Counted from the stretch's first letter, positions 8,016-16,319 are shown. The stretch: 64,000 bases of DNA from Brevibacterium aurantiacum (GCF_007558825.1 NZ_VLTK01000012.1:18778-82777); one strand, 5' to 3'. Numbers and translations are program-made. The notes: generated from the letters alone by a model not told the origin.

Positions 8016-9494
8016 ATGTCTTTTGAATTTTCTCTTCCTGATGTCGGTGAGGGTCTGACAGAGGCCGACCTCGTGTCGTGGAAGGTCGCCGTCGGCGACA
8101 CAGTCACCGTCAACCAGATCCTCGTCGAGATCGAGACGGCAAAGTCTCTGGTCGAACTGCCGAGCCCACAGGCCGGACCGGTCGAGGCTCTGCTGGTCGA
8201 TGAGGGCCAGACCATCGAGGTCGGAACGCCGATTATCCGCTTCGGCGGTGGCGATCCTGCCGGCGCTTCCGCATCCGCTTCCGCAGGAGCATCGTCGCCT
8301 GCAGCCGGAGATGCACAGGCCTCGAGTGAAAGCGCAGGTGAAGCCGAAGGCGGCGCCACCCTGGTCGGCTACGGTGCCAAAGCAGCGTCGTCGAAACGCC
8401 GTCCCCGCAAGGGTGCAGGCGTTCCGGCGCAGACAAGCTCGGCCGCCGCACCAGAAGCTCAATCACCTGCGGCCCCGGCCCCTGCAGTGCCAGCGGCTCC
8501 TGCTGCTCCAGCTGCAGCGGCACCGGCTGAAACCAAGGCACCAGCAACCGCCTCGGCGCCGGCTGAAACCACGGCACCAGCAACCGCCTCGGCGAACAAG
8601 CCACTGGCCAAGCCTCCCGTGCGCAAGCTCGCAAAGGATCTCGGCATCGACCTGGCTGCGGTCGTTGCGACCGGTTCCCGCGGTGAAGTGACCCGAGACG
8701 ACGTCAAGGCCGCGGCCAGCGGCACCGGCCCGGCGGCAACCGCAGCGACAGGCTCGAGCGTCGGGGCCGCAACCGCCTCGGCGGGGGCCGTCTCCGCTGA
8801 CGAACTCGAAGAGCGGATCCCGTTCAAGGGCGTGGCTAAGATGATGGCCAAGGCCATGGTCGAATCCGCGTTCACGATGCCCCACGTCACCGAGTTCCTC
8901 GACGTGGACGTGACCGAGACGATGGCCTTCGTGCGTAAGCTCAAGTCCACGAAGTTCCTGGGCGAGGACGTCAAGGTGTCTCCCTTGCTGCTCGTGGCTA
9001 AGGCTGTGGCCTGGGCTGTTGCTCGCAACCCGCGGATCAACTCGTGCCTCGAGGGCGAAGAGATCGTCGTCAAGAAGTACGTCAACCTCGGCATCGCTGC
9101 AGCTACTCCGCGTGGTCTGATCGTGCCGAACATCAAAGGTGCACACGCAATGGGCCTGAGCGACCTGGCTCAGGGCATCCAGGACCTGACTGCGCTGGCT
9201 CGTTCGGGCAAGACGCCTCCGGCCGACCAGTCGGGTGGAACGATCACTATCACGAACGTCGGCGTCTTCGGCGTCGATGCGGGTACTCCGATCATCAACC
9301 CCGGCGAGGCCGCGATCCTGGCCTTCGGGCAGATCAGGAAGAAGCCATGGGTCGTCGGCGACGAGATCGTTCCGCGTGACATCACGACGCTGTCGGTGAG
9401 CGCTGACCATCGTGTCGTCGATGGCGAGATCATTTCGAAGTTCCTCGCCGACGTCGGTCGCGGACTCGAGGATCCGACGCTGCTGCTGGCCTGA
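8016..9494 (+). CDS. dihydrolipoamide acyltransferase (E2) of the 2-oxoacid dehydrogenase
   Basis: E2 core enzyme, 492 residues. Domain order: one lipoyl domain (about residues 1-78, lipoyl Lys43 in IETAKSLVE), a long Ala/Pro linker, a peripheral subunit-binding domain (about 195-232, VRKLAKDLGIDL), a second linker, and the acyltransferase domain (about 265-492) with the catalytic SADHRVVDG motif near the end. The start is ATG 8016 with AAGGAGA at 8003-8009. The linker contains an exact-phase 36-bp duplication. No E3 gene follows, so lipoamide dehydrogenase must come from elsewhere. Acyl specificity (acetyl or branched-chain) cannot be set from sequence reading alone. Confidence 0.93.
   Translation: MSFEFSLPDVGEGLTEADLVSWKVAVGDTVTVNQILVEIETAKSLVELPSPQAGPVEALLVDEGQTIEVGTPIIRFGGGDPAGASASASAGASSPAAGDAQASSESAGEAEGGATLVGYGAKAASSKRRPRKGAGVPAQTSSAAAPEAQSPAAPAPAVPAAPAAPAAAAPAETKAPATASAPAETTAPATASANKPLAKPPVRKLAKDLGIDLAAVVATGSRGEVTRDDVKAAASGTGPAATAATGSSVGAATASAGAVSADELEERIPFKGVAKMMAKAMVESAFTMPHVTEFLDVDVTETMAFVRKLKSTKFLGEDVKVSPLLLVAKAVAWAVARNPRINSCLEGEEIVVKKYVNLGIAAATPRGLIVPNIKGAHAMGLSDLAQGIQDLTALARSGKTPPADQSGGTITITNVGVFGVDAGTPIINPGEAAILAFGQIRKKPWVVGDEIVPRDITTLSVSADHRVVDGEIISKFLADVGRGLEDPTLLLA
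8526..8597 (+). repeat. 36-bp tandem duplication in the E2 linker
   Basis: Two adjacent 36-base units (8526-8561 and 8562-8597) encode repeats of AETKAPATASAP / AETTAPATASAN. The repeat keeps frame and lengthens the flexible Ala/Pro linker; both copies contain CCGCCTCGGCG. Confidence 0.9.
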
Positions 9495-9546
9495 GGCCGG
9501 CTCAGACTTCCCAAGCAGAGGTCACCGCCGCAGTCGCCCTGACTTC

Positions 9547-9612
9547 GAGACAACGACGGAGCTCCGAGACACCTGTGCGCACATAGGTGTCCCGGAGCTC
9601 CGTCGTAGTCTC
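9547..9612. terminator. very long near-perfect hairpin between convergent genes
   Basis: Two 28-base arms (9547-9574 and 9585-9612) pair with only two mismatches, and three more pairs (one G-U) close onto a 4-base loop, for about 31 pairs. It lies 53 bases after the E2 stop and 75 bases before the convergent gene's stop, so it can act as a bidirectional terminator. It has no clear U-tract, and the length is unusual for a simple terminator. Confidence 0.7.
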
Positions 9613-9687
9613 GGCATTGCGCCCAAACTCCAGCGCTGCGCCCCGGCGCCGGCGCGTTGGCGATGTCGCGGTGAGGGTGAACCGACC

Positions 9688-10671
9688 CTACTTGTCGAGG
9701 TAGGCGCTGTTGTCGGCGGGGCTTCCGTCCGTGACCAGACGTTTCGCGAGGCAGTGGTTGCGGTCCAAGCCCCAGGAGCGACACTGATCGAGTGCGGGTT
9801 CGGGATCGCTGTAGGCGGTGTCGATGACGGTTACCCAGTAGTTGTCGTCCTTGTAGGAATCCCAGTCGCCGCTGTGGATGAGGATCGCGCCCGGGTACTT
9901 GACGCGGTTGGCCTCGAACTCGTCGACGATGTCCTGTGCACTCCAGGTCTTACCGTCGGCCTCCAGGCCGACGTCTTTAGCACTGACCTGTGTGACCCAC
10001 TGCCCCTCGAGGTCATCGGCCTTCGCGGTGCCCTCCTTCGTGTAGGTCGACAGCGCCTCCTGCGGGCTTGCTGTCGGCTGCACCAGGGTCTCGGAAGGGG
10101 AGGGAGAGGCGGACCCGGTCTCATCGCCGCCGAAGTCGACCGGCACCGTTCCCGTCGACGGTGCCAGCCAGCGCACTCCGAAGAAGGCCAGGAGCGCGAG
10201 AATCATGACGATGGCGATGATGACGACGGTGATCTTGGCCCCGTTGCCCTTCTTCGGGGCCGGTGCCGTCTGGAGCGGGATCTGCCCGGACGCCGGACCA
10301 TCGTAGCCGTGTTCGGCGCGTGCCGAATGTGCGGGCTGCTCGCACTTGTGGCCGGGGTCTTCTGTCTGCCCGGGCGTACCGGTTTGACCCCGTTGTTCTG
10401 TCAGTGATGCACCGGGGGAGTTCTGAGATTGTTCCTGGAACGGGGAAGCGCCTGCGGGGGCGAAGACATTGCGCGTGCGACTTTTGGATACGGGTACGTC
10501 GCCAGTGTGCTTCTCGAGGTATTCGTAATAGGTCGAGTTGTCGAAGTCGGCAGCACTCTGGGTGGACTCGTGGCCCGGCGACGGGGTCGGACTGGCGCGA
10601 TCCGGTTGGCCCTTCTGCCAGTCATCACTGGTCGCTGGACGGATTCGCGGCCTCGGTGGAACGTCGCTCAT
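9688..10671 (-). CDS. single-pass membrane protein with disordered N-terminal region
   Basis: A 327-residue protein of unknown function. Residues 1-140 are hydrophilic, rich in Pro, Ser, Gln and Gly, and probably disordered and cytoplasmic. One membrane span follows (about 147-170, after KKGNGAK). A Ser/Pro/Thr spacer leads to an external domain (about 200-327) with DLEGQWVTQVSAK, and YPGAILIHSGDWDSYKDDNYWVT, which could form a small beta-rich fold; two Cys (CRSWGLDRNHC) may pair. GGAGG lies 4-8 bases before the ATG. The layout resembles actinobacterial membrane-anchored proteins of unknown role. It is monocistronic. Confidence 0.7.
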   Translation of the reverse strand: MSDVPPRPRIRPATSDDWQKGQPDRASPTPSPGHESTQSAADFDNSTYYEYLEKHTGDVPVSKSRTRNVFAPAGASPFQEQSQNSPGASLTEQRGQTGTPGQTEDPGHKCEQPAHSARAEHGYDGPASGQIPLQTAPAPKKGNGAKITVVIIAIVMILALLAFFGVRWLAPSTGTVPVDFGGDETGSASPSPSETLVQPTASPQEALSTYTKEGTAKADDLEGQWVTQVSAKDVGLEADGKTWSAQDIVDEFEANRVKYPGAILIHSGDWDSYKDDNYWVTVIDTAYSDPEPALDQCRSWGLDRNHCLAKRLVTDGSPADNSAYLDK

Positions 10672-11283
10672 CGGTCCTCCTGAGTGCCAGATGTGGTGGC
10701 AATCATCTTCTTACCTTGGCACGTCATCGACACGTCTTCAACACGAGCCAGAGCAGGATGCGTTGTCTGCTGGATGGCGCGCGCGAACATGCGTGCGGGA
10801 TGAGTGCCAGGCGGGAAGTGGCGTTGGGCCCGCGAATCCGGGCGCAGTGCGTTCCGAAGCCCTCAGCGGCAGCACGTCCGACGAGGTTCTGCGACAGTGT
10901 TTCAGTGAATTTGCTCTGAAGGCCTGTTTCTCTCTAAGATTGTTATCTGTTGTGTCATAGCAGTTCGATCATTGATGGATCTGCTCAGCCCAACATGGTG
11001 CTCACCCACCGCTGCACTCCAGCTTCGGCCAATCTCTCACAGGCTACGGCTTCAGCGCTGGTGAGACATCTCGCCCGAACGGGCAAACCTGTTTTGGCGT
11101 ACACAATTTTCATTGCGAACGCCTCATGCCAGGCAGCAGCCTGGTCAGCGGTCGGGCATCAGTCCGGTCGAGCAGCATTCGTGAAAATTTGTTGATGTCT
11201 TCCGACATCGGCGCAAGCGAGCGTGGACCCCACGCAGACCTGCTTGTTTCGAGAGTCGGTAACTTGTGAACTGGAGGAGAGTC
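10672..11283. other. 612-base non-coding region before the ribosomal protein operon
   Basis: No convincing ORF on either strand. It must hold the promoter of the minus-strand membrane protein and that of rpmB. A small hairpin GATGTC-TTCC-GACATC (11194-11209) sits about 75 bases before rpmB, within an A/T-rich stretch (GAAAATTTGTTGATG), and could be a leader structure. Half-sites such as AATTTTCATT (11105-11114) recall Zur boxes, but no full dyad is present. Confidence 0.5.
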
Positions 11284-11520
11284 ATGGCAGCAACCTGCCA
11301 AGTAACCGGGGCCGTCCCTGGTTTCGGACACAACGTGTCCCACTCGAAACGAACCACCAAGCGTCGTTTCAACCCGAATATTCAGAAAAAGCGCTACTAC
11401 GTTCCGTCTCTGCGTCGCAGCATCACCCTTAACCTGTCCGCCAAGGGCATCAAGGTGATCGACGTGCGCGGAATTGACGCCGTCGTCGGCGAACTCATTG
11501 CCAAGGGAGTGAAACTCTGA
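11284..11520 (+). CDS. rpmB: 50S ribosomal protein L28, zinc-independent form
   Basis: L28 of the large ribosomal subunit, 78 residues (ATG 11284, GGAGGAGA just upstream at 11273-11280). The [18 protein letters not shown] core is characteristic. The zinc-ribbon form has paired CxxC motifs; here the first pair reads CQVT and the second is absent, so this is the C-minus, zinc-independent paralogue. The stop overlaps the rpmG start (TGATG). In streptomycetes and mycobacteria such C-minus sets are induced by Zur on zinc limitation, while in some actinobacteria they are the main copies; this window cannot say which. Confidence 0.95.
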   Translation: MAATCQVTGAVPGFGHNVSHSKRTTKRRFNPNIQKKRYYVPSLRRSITLNLSAKGIKVIDVRGIDAVVGELIAKGVKL

Positions 11521-11687
11521 TGGCTAAAGCACAGGACATTCGTCCCATCATCAAGCTCAAGTCGACCGCTGGCTCCGGGTTCACCTACGTGACCCGCAAG
11601 AACCGCCGCAACAACCCGGATCGCATGGTACTCAAGAAGTACGATCCAGTTGTTCGCAAGCACGTCGATTTCCGAGAGGAGCGCTGA
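11520..11687 (+). CDS. rpmG: 50S ribosomal protein L33, zinc-independent form
   Basis: L33, 55 residues, starting at the ATG in TGATG (11518-11522) and ending before rpsN with a 6-base gap. The sequence contains [27 protein letters not shown], the L33 core, but no cysteine at all, so the usual four-Cys zinc knuckle is lost. Translational coupling to L28 keeps the two proteins in step. Confidence 0.95.
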   Translation: MAKAQDIRPIIKLKSTAGSGFTYVTRKNRRNNPDRMVLKKYDPVVRKHVDFREER

Positions 11688-11693
11688 GCGCAA

Positions 11694-11999
11694 ATGGCTA
11701 AGAAGTCAAAGATCGCACGCGACAAGCAGCGTCGCGTCATTGTTGAGCGCTACGCGGAGCGTCGTGCGACGCTCAAGCGCCAGCTGACACACCCAGACAG
11801 CACCGACGAGCAGCGTGAAGAAGCACGCCTCGGACTGCAGAAGCTTCCTCGCGATGCCTCACCAGTGCGTGTGCGCAACCGCGACCAGGTGGATGGCCGT
11901 CCACGCGGCTACCTCCGCAAGTTCGGTCTCTCCCGTGTTCGCTTCCGCGAAATGGCACATAACGGCGAGTTGCCCGGCATCACGAAGTCAAGCTGGTAA
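11694..11999 (+). CDS. rpsN: 30S ribosomal protein S14, zinc-independent form
   Basis: S14 of the small subunit, 101 residues, the length of the long C-minus class; the zinc form is about 61 residues with a CxxC-CxxC knuckle. The C-terminal [24 protein letters not shown] is the S14 signature. AGAGGAGCG before the start serves as Shine-Dalgarno. It ends the L28-L33-S14 operon; HU follows after 69 bases behind its own AAGGAGG. Confidence 0.95.
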   Translation: MAKKSKIARDKQRRVIVERYAERRATLKRQLTHPDSTDEQREEARLGLQKLPRDASPVRVRNRDQVDGRPRGYLRKFGLSRVRFREMAHNGELPGITKSSW

Positions 12000-12068
12000 T
12001 CTCGAGGAAGTTCGTTATCGGAAAAACGGACCGGTAACCGACCGACTTGTCCTAAGGAGGACACTTTT

Positions 12069-12356
12069 ATGGCTAAGAACCGCAGTGAGCTCGTAGCAGA
12101 AGTTGCAGAGAATTCCGGACTGACCCAGAAGCAGGTCTCGGACGTTCTTGACGGTGTCTTCGATGTCTTCTCAGATGTCGTCGGCAAGGGCGAAAAGCTC
12201 ACCATCCCCGGATGGCTGTCCGTCGAGCGCACCGAACGTGCCGCTCGCAAGGGACGCAACCCGCAGACCGGTGAAGAAATCCAGATCAAGGCCGGCTACT
12301 CCGTGAAGCTGTCCGCTGGTTCGAAGCTGAAAGCTGCCGCTGGCAGCCCTAACTGA
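12069..12356 (+). CDS. hup: HU family DNA-binding protein
   Basis: A 95-residue HU-type nucleoid protein: N-terminal helices (MAKNRSELVAEVAENSGLTQKQV), then the beta-arm region with GRNPQTGEEIQI, the signature that carries the DNA-intercalating Pro. It lacks the long Lys/Ala-rich tail of mycobacterial HupB, so it is the short, HU-S-like class. A strong AAGGAGG lies 7 bases upstream of the start. It may be transcribed from the ribosomal operon or alone, and it ends at a clear hairpin terminator. Confidence 0.95.
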   Translation: MAKNRSELVAEVAENSGLTQKQVSDVLDGVFDVFSDVVGKGEKLTIPGWLSVERTERAARKGRNPQTGEEIQIKAGYSVKLSAGSKLKAAAGSPN

Positions 12357-12375
12357 GCCTCGCGCATCAGTGTGG

Positions 12376-12405
12376 AATGACCCGGGCCTTTTGGTCCGGG
12401 TCATT
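12376..12405 (+). terminator. rho-independent terminator after HU
   Basis: Thirteen-base arms (12376-12388, 12393-12405) with a TTTT loop, G+C-rich stem and one G-U pair, starting 20 bases after the HU stop. The descending arm ends in CATTTCGTG, a short T-rich tail. Confidence 0.8.
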
Positions 12406-12474
12406 TCGTGTCTGCTCGCCGAGATCTCGACCACGTCCGGGCCTCGCAGTTGGCTCGGTCTCAGACTCCGGCGA

Positions 12475-12480
12475 TACTCT
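12475..12480 (+). promoter_or_regulatory. -10 element of a leaderless promoter before the upstream ORF
   Basis: TACTCT followed by exactly 6 bases and then ATG (12487), so that transcription would begin at the ATG. A weak -35 (TTGGCT, 12450-12455) sits 19 bases upstream. Confidence 0.4.
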
Positions 12481-12486
12481 TGAATC

Positions 12487-12516
12487 ATGAATGAAGCGGC
12501 GGTCTGCCACCAGTGA
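12487..12516 (+). CDS. 9-codon leaderless upstream ORF (MNEAAVCHQ), coupled to the CopD-CtaG gene
   Basis: ATG 12487 opens a 9-codon frame, MNEAAVCHQ, whose TGA (12514-12516) overlaps the GTG start of the next gene (GTGA, 12513-12516). The main gene has no Shine-Dalgarno, so translation coupled to this mini-ORF would explain how it is translated. The peptide holds one Cys and one His near its end. In mycobacteria, leaderless upstream ORFs with Cys codons act as cysteine-responsive attenuators; a similar sensing role here is conjecture. Confidence 0.5.
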   Translation: MNEAAVCHQ

Positions 12517-14591
12517 GCACTCAAGTCTTCGCATCGGTCACCCGATTCACGTCTCGCGCGGCCGTTCCCCTGGTCGTCATCGGCGGACTCGGTGTGGGTA
12601 TGGCCGCGATGCTCTTCACCGGAGCAGCGGAGGCAACACTCCTCAACGACCCCGGCCCCTACGTGCGATTCGGTCTTCCGGCAGCGAAATTCGTCTTCAA
12701 CATTTCGATGGCACTGACTCTGGGCGCACTGATGTTCGCCCTCCTCATCCTGCCTCGCACCCAGGGGCGAAGCCGGAACAGGACGACGAGTCCTGCAGGC
12801 GCGAAGGCGGGCACCACCGAGGAGATCCCGTTCAATGCGCTCTGGGAGAAGACCCTGAAGATCGCCGAGGTGGCATCGGTGGTCTGGACGATCTCTGCTG
12901 TGGCTGTCCTTGTCCTCACCTTCGCCGACACTGTCGGCGCACAGGCCTATCTGGACTTCTCCAATCAGCTCGGCGTGTTCCTGACTCAGATCGCCTTCGG
13001 TCAGCTCTGGACGCTCATCGTCGTCCTGATCGCCGTCGCGTCGACCCTGTGCTTCGGCACACGCAGCTATCTCGGCATCGCGGTGGCAGGCGTGCTCGGC
13101 GTCGGCGTGATGATCCCGCTGGCACTGATGGGACACTCCGCTGAAGCCTCCGGACACACCCAAGCCGTCAACAGCATCGGTCTGCACCTGCTGGGCGTCA
13201 CCATCTGGCTGGGCGGCCTTTTCGTCATCGCCCTCTTGGGCTCGGACCTTGCCCGCTCCAACCAACTGCGCAGCACGATCGAACGCTATTCCTCAATCGC
13301 ACTCATCGCCTTCGCCCTCGTTGCCTTCTCCGGTGTGGTGAACTCGCTGTTGCGCGTCCACAGCCTCGCTGACGTCATGACTCCCTACGGGCAGGTGATC
13401 GTTGCGAAGGCCTTCGCGACGATCCTGCTCGGTCTCATCGGGTTCTGGCACCGTCAGTTCGTCATCCGCCGTCTGGGCACAACAGCCTCGGCGACCAGGG
13501 AGTTCTGGCGGCTCATCATCGTCGAGTTCGTCATCTTCGGCGCCACGATGGGTCTCGCGGTCGCTCTGTCGCGGTCCCAACCCCCTGTTTCACAGGAGCC
13601 GGTGGGGGACCCGTCCCCGGCTGAGATCCTCACCGGCGAGCCGCTTCCTCCTCCGCCGAGCTTGGCCCGATACTTCACCGAATGGTCCCTGGACCCCCTG
13701 TGGGTCGTCGTGGCCGTCGGTCTGGCGACGGCTTACATCGTCGGCTTCGTCAATCTCCGGCGCCGAGGTGATTCCTGGCCGGTCCATCGCCTGATCTGCT
13801 GGCTGCTCGGCATGATCTTCCTCGTCTACGTCACCTCCGGAGGAGCCAGGGTCTACGGTGAGATCCAGTTCTCCGGACACATGATCCAGCACATGCTCCT
13901 GATCATGGTCGTGCCCCTGCCGATGGTTCTCGGCGCACCCATCACGATGCTCATGCGTGGAACGAAAGCTCGCACGGACGGTTCGCGCGGGATCCGCGAG
14001 TGGGTGCTCTGGCTCGTTCACACCCCGTATATGCGCTTCTTCGCGAACCCGATCTTCGCCAGCGTGAATTTCGCCGGCTCCCTCGTCATCTTCTACTACT
14101 CAGGCGTGATGAAGTACGCGCTCGAATGGCACCTCGGCCACGAGCTGATGATCATCCACTTCCTCGGCGCGGGCTATCTGTTCGCGCAGGCCCTCATCGG
14201 CATCGATCCCGGCGTGGAGCGTCCGGGATATCCGCTGCGCCTGCTCATGCTGCTCATCACGATGGCCTTCCACGCGTTCTTCGGGATCTCGATCATGAGC
14301 TCCGAAGTCCTCATTGAGGGCGACTGGTTCGGCAATATCGGCGCCGACTGGGGTTATCCGGCGATCGAAGACCAACAGACGGGCGGAGGAATCGCCTGGG
14401 GCATCGGCGAATTCCCCACCCTGTTCATTGCAATCATGGTTGCCTTCCAATGGTCGAAGTCCTCGGATCGAGAGGCTAGGCGCATCGACCGCAGCGAAGC
14501 GCGCACCGACGACGCGGAACTTCGCGCCTACAACGACATGCTCGCCAACATGGCCGAGCGCGACGCGAACAGTGGTCTGAGAAGCAGGTGA
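12513..14591 (+). CDS. CopD domain fused to cytochrome c oxidase assembly protein CtaG
   Basis: A polytopic membrane protein of 692 residues. The N-terminal half (about 1-350) has around eight hydrophobic segments and the CopD/PcoD-type copper-transport layout with His residues at the membrane face (MGHSAEASGH near 209-218, FWHRQF near 310). The C-terminal half (about 385-660) is a caa3-type CtaG domain with HMIQHMLLIMVVP and HDxx/HFLGAGYLFAQ histidines that could bind copper for cytochrome oxidase CuB. The pairing of a copper importer with an oxidase copper-insertion factor in one chain is known in actinobacteria. It starts at GTG 12513, coupled to the mini-ORF. Confidence 0.88.
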   Translation: MSTQVFASVTRFTSRAAVPLVVIGGLGVGMAAMLFTGAAEATLLNDPGPYVRFGLPAAKFVFNISMALTLGALMFALLILPRTQGRSRNRTTSPAGAKAGTTEEIPFNALWEKTLKIAEVASVVWTISAVAVLVLTFADTVGAQAYLDFSNQLGVFLTQIAFGQLWTLIVVLIAVASTLCFGTRSYLGIAVAGVLGVGVMIPLALMGHSAEASGHTQAVNSIGLHLLGVTIWLGGLFVIALLGSDLARSNQLRSTIERYSSIALIAFALVAFSGVVNSLLRVHSLADVMTPYGQVIVAKAFATILLGLIGFWHRQFVIRRLGTTASATREFWRLIIVEFVIFGATMGLAVALSRSQPPVSQEPVGDPSPAEILTGEPLPPPPSLARYFTEWSLDPLWVVVAVGLATAYIVGFVNLRRRGDSWPVHRLICWLLGMIFLVYVTSGGARVYGEIQFSGHMIQHMLLIMVVPLPMVLGAPITMLMRGTKARTDGSRGIREWVLWLVHTPYMRFFANPIFASVNFAGSLVIFYYSGVMKYALEWHLGHELMIIHFLGAGYLFAQALIGIDPGVERPGYPLRLLMLLITMAFHAFFGISIMSSEVLIEGDWFGNIGADWGYPAIEDQQTGGGIAWGIGEFPTLFIAIMVAFQWSKSSDREARRIDRSEARTDDAELRAYNDMLANMAERDANSGLRSR

Positions 14592-14662
14592 CTGCACACC
14601 GGGTGCGGCGGATGACTGCACACCGGGTGTGGTGGTTGGCTGCACACCTCGTGTGCGGGAAT
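14592..14662. repeat. three 24-bp tandem repeats with internal palindromes
   Basis: Three units start right after the CtaG stop; their GCACACC cores fall at 14594, 14618 and 14642, an exact 24-base period. Copy 2 contains the palindrome CACACCGGGTGTG, copy 1 GCACACCGGGTGC and copy 3 GCACACCTCGTGTGC, so the sequence varies while the dyad is kept. This points to a protein-binding or RNA-hairpin array. Confidence 0.85.
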
Positions 14663-14894
14663 GTGTAGGAGAAATTCCCGAATTCGAGCCACTCCAGCGC
14701 CCATGGCGCGCCTTTATGGCGCAGACTGTTGCAAGGATCATATTCATCCGGGCGTAGCGCAGTCCGTGTCAGGGGAGTGGACCTGTAGCCGCATAGCAGG
14801 GGCTTGTAGGTACACATCTCACCGGACTGGGGCGTCACAGCAAGTCGATTCGCGCATTCAATGGTGATGCGGATCGTGGAAATTAAGGAGAGTC
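14663..14894. other. non-coding gap before the MHS transporter
   Basis: No supported gene. GGGCGTAGCGCAGTC (about 14751) looks like a tRNA 5' end, but no T-loop or acceptor partner follows. A strong AAGGAGAG lies before the transporter ATG. Confidence 0.4.
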
Positions 14895-16247
14895 ATGAGT
14901 TCTTCGAATAATGCCGAGAGGAAGACGGTCCGCGCACAGCTGCGCAAGGTCGTCGCCGCCTCGATGGCCGGCACAGTCGTGGAGTGGTACGAGTTCTTTC
15001 TCTACGGAACTGCGGCCACGCTGGTCTTTCACATTCTGTTCCCGCCGACAGACGACCCTCTGAACGCGATCCTGGCAGGTTTCGCAACGTATGCGGTCGG
15101 GTTCGTCGCGCGACCCTTCGGCGGCATCATCTTCGGCCACTTCGGGGACAAGTACGGTCGCAAGAAGCTGCTGCAACTGTCCATCATCCTCGTCGGCGCG
15201 GCCACATTCCTCATGGGTTGTCTGCCGACCTTCGACCAGATCGGGTACCTCGCGCCCGTCCTGCTCGTCCTCCTGCGCCTCATCCAGGGCTTCGCCGTCG
15301 GCGGCGAATGGGGCGGAGCTGTCCTCCTTGTCGCTGAGCATGCGCCGAACAAGGAGCGCGGTTTCTGGTCGTCATTCCCTCAGTCGGGTGTGCCGCTGGG
15401 TAATCTGCTCGCGACCGGCGTTCTCTTCGTTCTCACCGCGACACTGAACGACGAGGACTTCCTGTCCTGGGGCTGGCGGGTGGCCTTCTGGCTCTCGGCC
15501 GTCATCGTGCTCATCGGCTACTACATCCGCACCCGCGTCTCCGATGCTCCGATCTTCGAACAGGTCCAGGCTGAGGAGATCGAAGAGGGCGTGGACTACG
15601 GAATCAAGGCCGTCTTCAAGCGCTACCCGCGTGAGGTCTTCGCCGCGATGGGGCTGCGCTTCGTCGAGAACATCCACTACTATCTCGTGGTGACCTTCTC
15701 GATCACCTATCTGGCGATCGCGGTCAAGATCGAATCTGCAGAGATCCTCGGGCTCCTTCTCGGCGCCCACGCGATCCACGCTGTGCTCGTGCCCTTCGTC
15801 GGGGCGCTGGCGGACAAGGTCGGGCGCAAGCTGCCCTACGGCATCGGAATCGTGCTCACCGCTTCGTGGGGCTTCTTCGCCTTCCCGATGTACGACACCG
15901 GCAGCGGTGCGATGATCTTCCTCGCCTTGCTGCTGGGGCTCATCTTCCATGCTCTGATGTATGCCGGACAGCCGGCGATCATGTCGGAGATGTTCCCTAC
16001 CCGCATGCGCAACTCGGGTGTCTCGACCGGATACCAGGTCACGGCGATCGTGGCCGGATCGTTCGCTCCGATCATCGCCACTGCGCTGCTGCAGAAGTTC
16101 GACTCCTCGGTGCCGATCGCGTTCTACCTCCTGGTTGCCGCCATCATCTCGATGGTCGCGCTTCTGTTCACAAAGGAGACGAAGGGCATCGATCTGCGTT
16201 CACTGGACCAGGTGGACAAGGATCGTCGTCACGCGGTGAAGCGCTGA
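14895..16247 (+). CDS. MFS transporter, MHS family (organic acid/osmolyte:H+ symporter)
   Basis: A 450-residue inner-membrane symporter with twelve predicted spans. VVEWYEFFLYGTA (about residues 28-40), the loop 2-3 motif GHFGDKYGRKK (about 81-91) and RLIQGFAVGGEWGGA (about 128-142) are hallmarks of the MHS branch, which includes ShiA, KgtP, CitA and ProP. AAGGAGAG lies 5 bases before ATG 14895. The gene downstream encodes a hydroxy-acid dehydrogenase, but a hairpin terminator lies between them, so shared substrate is only a possibility (for example a hydroxy or keto acid). Confidence 0.9.
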   Translation: MSSSNNAERKTVRAQLRKVVAASMAGTVVEWYEFFLYGTAATLVFHILFPPTDDPLNAILAGFATYAVGFVARPFGGIIFGHFGDKYGRKKLLQLSIILVGAATFLMGCLPTFDQIGYLAPVLLVLLRLIQGFAVGGEWGGAVLLVAEHAPNKERGFWSSFPQSGVPLGNLLATGVLFVLTATLNDEDFLSWGWRVAFWLSAVIVLIGYYIRTRVSDAPIFEQVQAEEIEEGVDYGIKAVFKRYPREVFAAMGLRFVENIHYYLVVTFSITYLAIAVKIESAEILGLLLGAHAIHAVLVPFVGALADKVGRKLPYGIGIVLTASWGFFAFPMYDTGSGAMIFLALLLGLIFHALMYAGQPAIMSEMFPTRMRNSGVSTGYQVTAIVAGSFAPIIATALLQKFDSSVPIAFYLLVAAIISMVALLFTKETKGIDLRSLDQVDKDRRHAVKR

Positions 16248-16269
16248 TACTCACACCTCAGCACTCGAA

Positions 16270-16315
16270 CGCACAACAGTGAGTTCGTGAACTCGAGCGC
16301 ACAACAGTGAGTTCG
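16270..16315. repeat. 28-bp period direct repeat (two copies)
   Basis: CGCACAACAGTGAGTTCG occurs at 16270-16287 and 16298-16315, spaced 28 bases. GAACTCGAGCG sits between them. It lies just before the transporter's terminator in non-coding sequence. Confidence 0.85.
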
Positions 16316-16319
16316 GTAA

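Noticed and set aside
11100..11200. Zur box before the cysteine-free ribosomal protein operon
   Set aside because: Only half-sites (AATTTTCATT, GTGAAAATTT) are seen; no TGAAAATGATTNTCA-like dyad.
14745..14820. tRNA-like stretch beginning GGGCGTAGCGCAGTC
   Set aside because: The 5' part resembles a tRNA acceptor and D-arm, but no anticodon stem, T-loop (GGTTCGAATC-like) or 3' acceptor complement follows.
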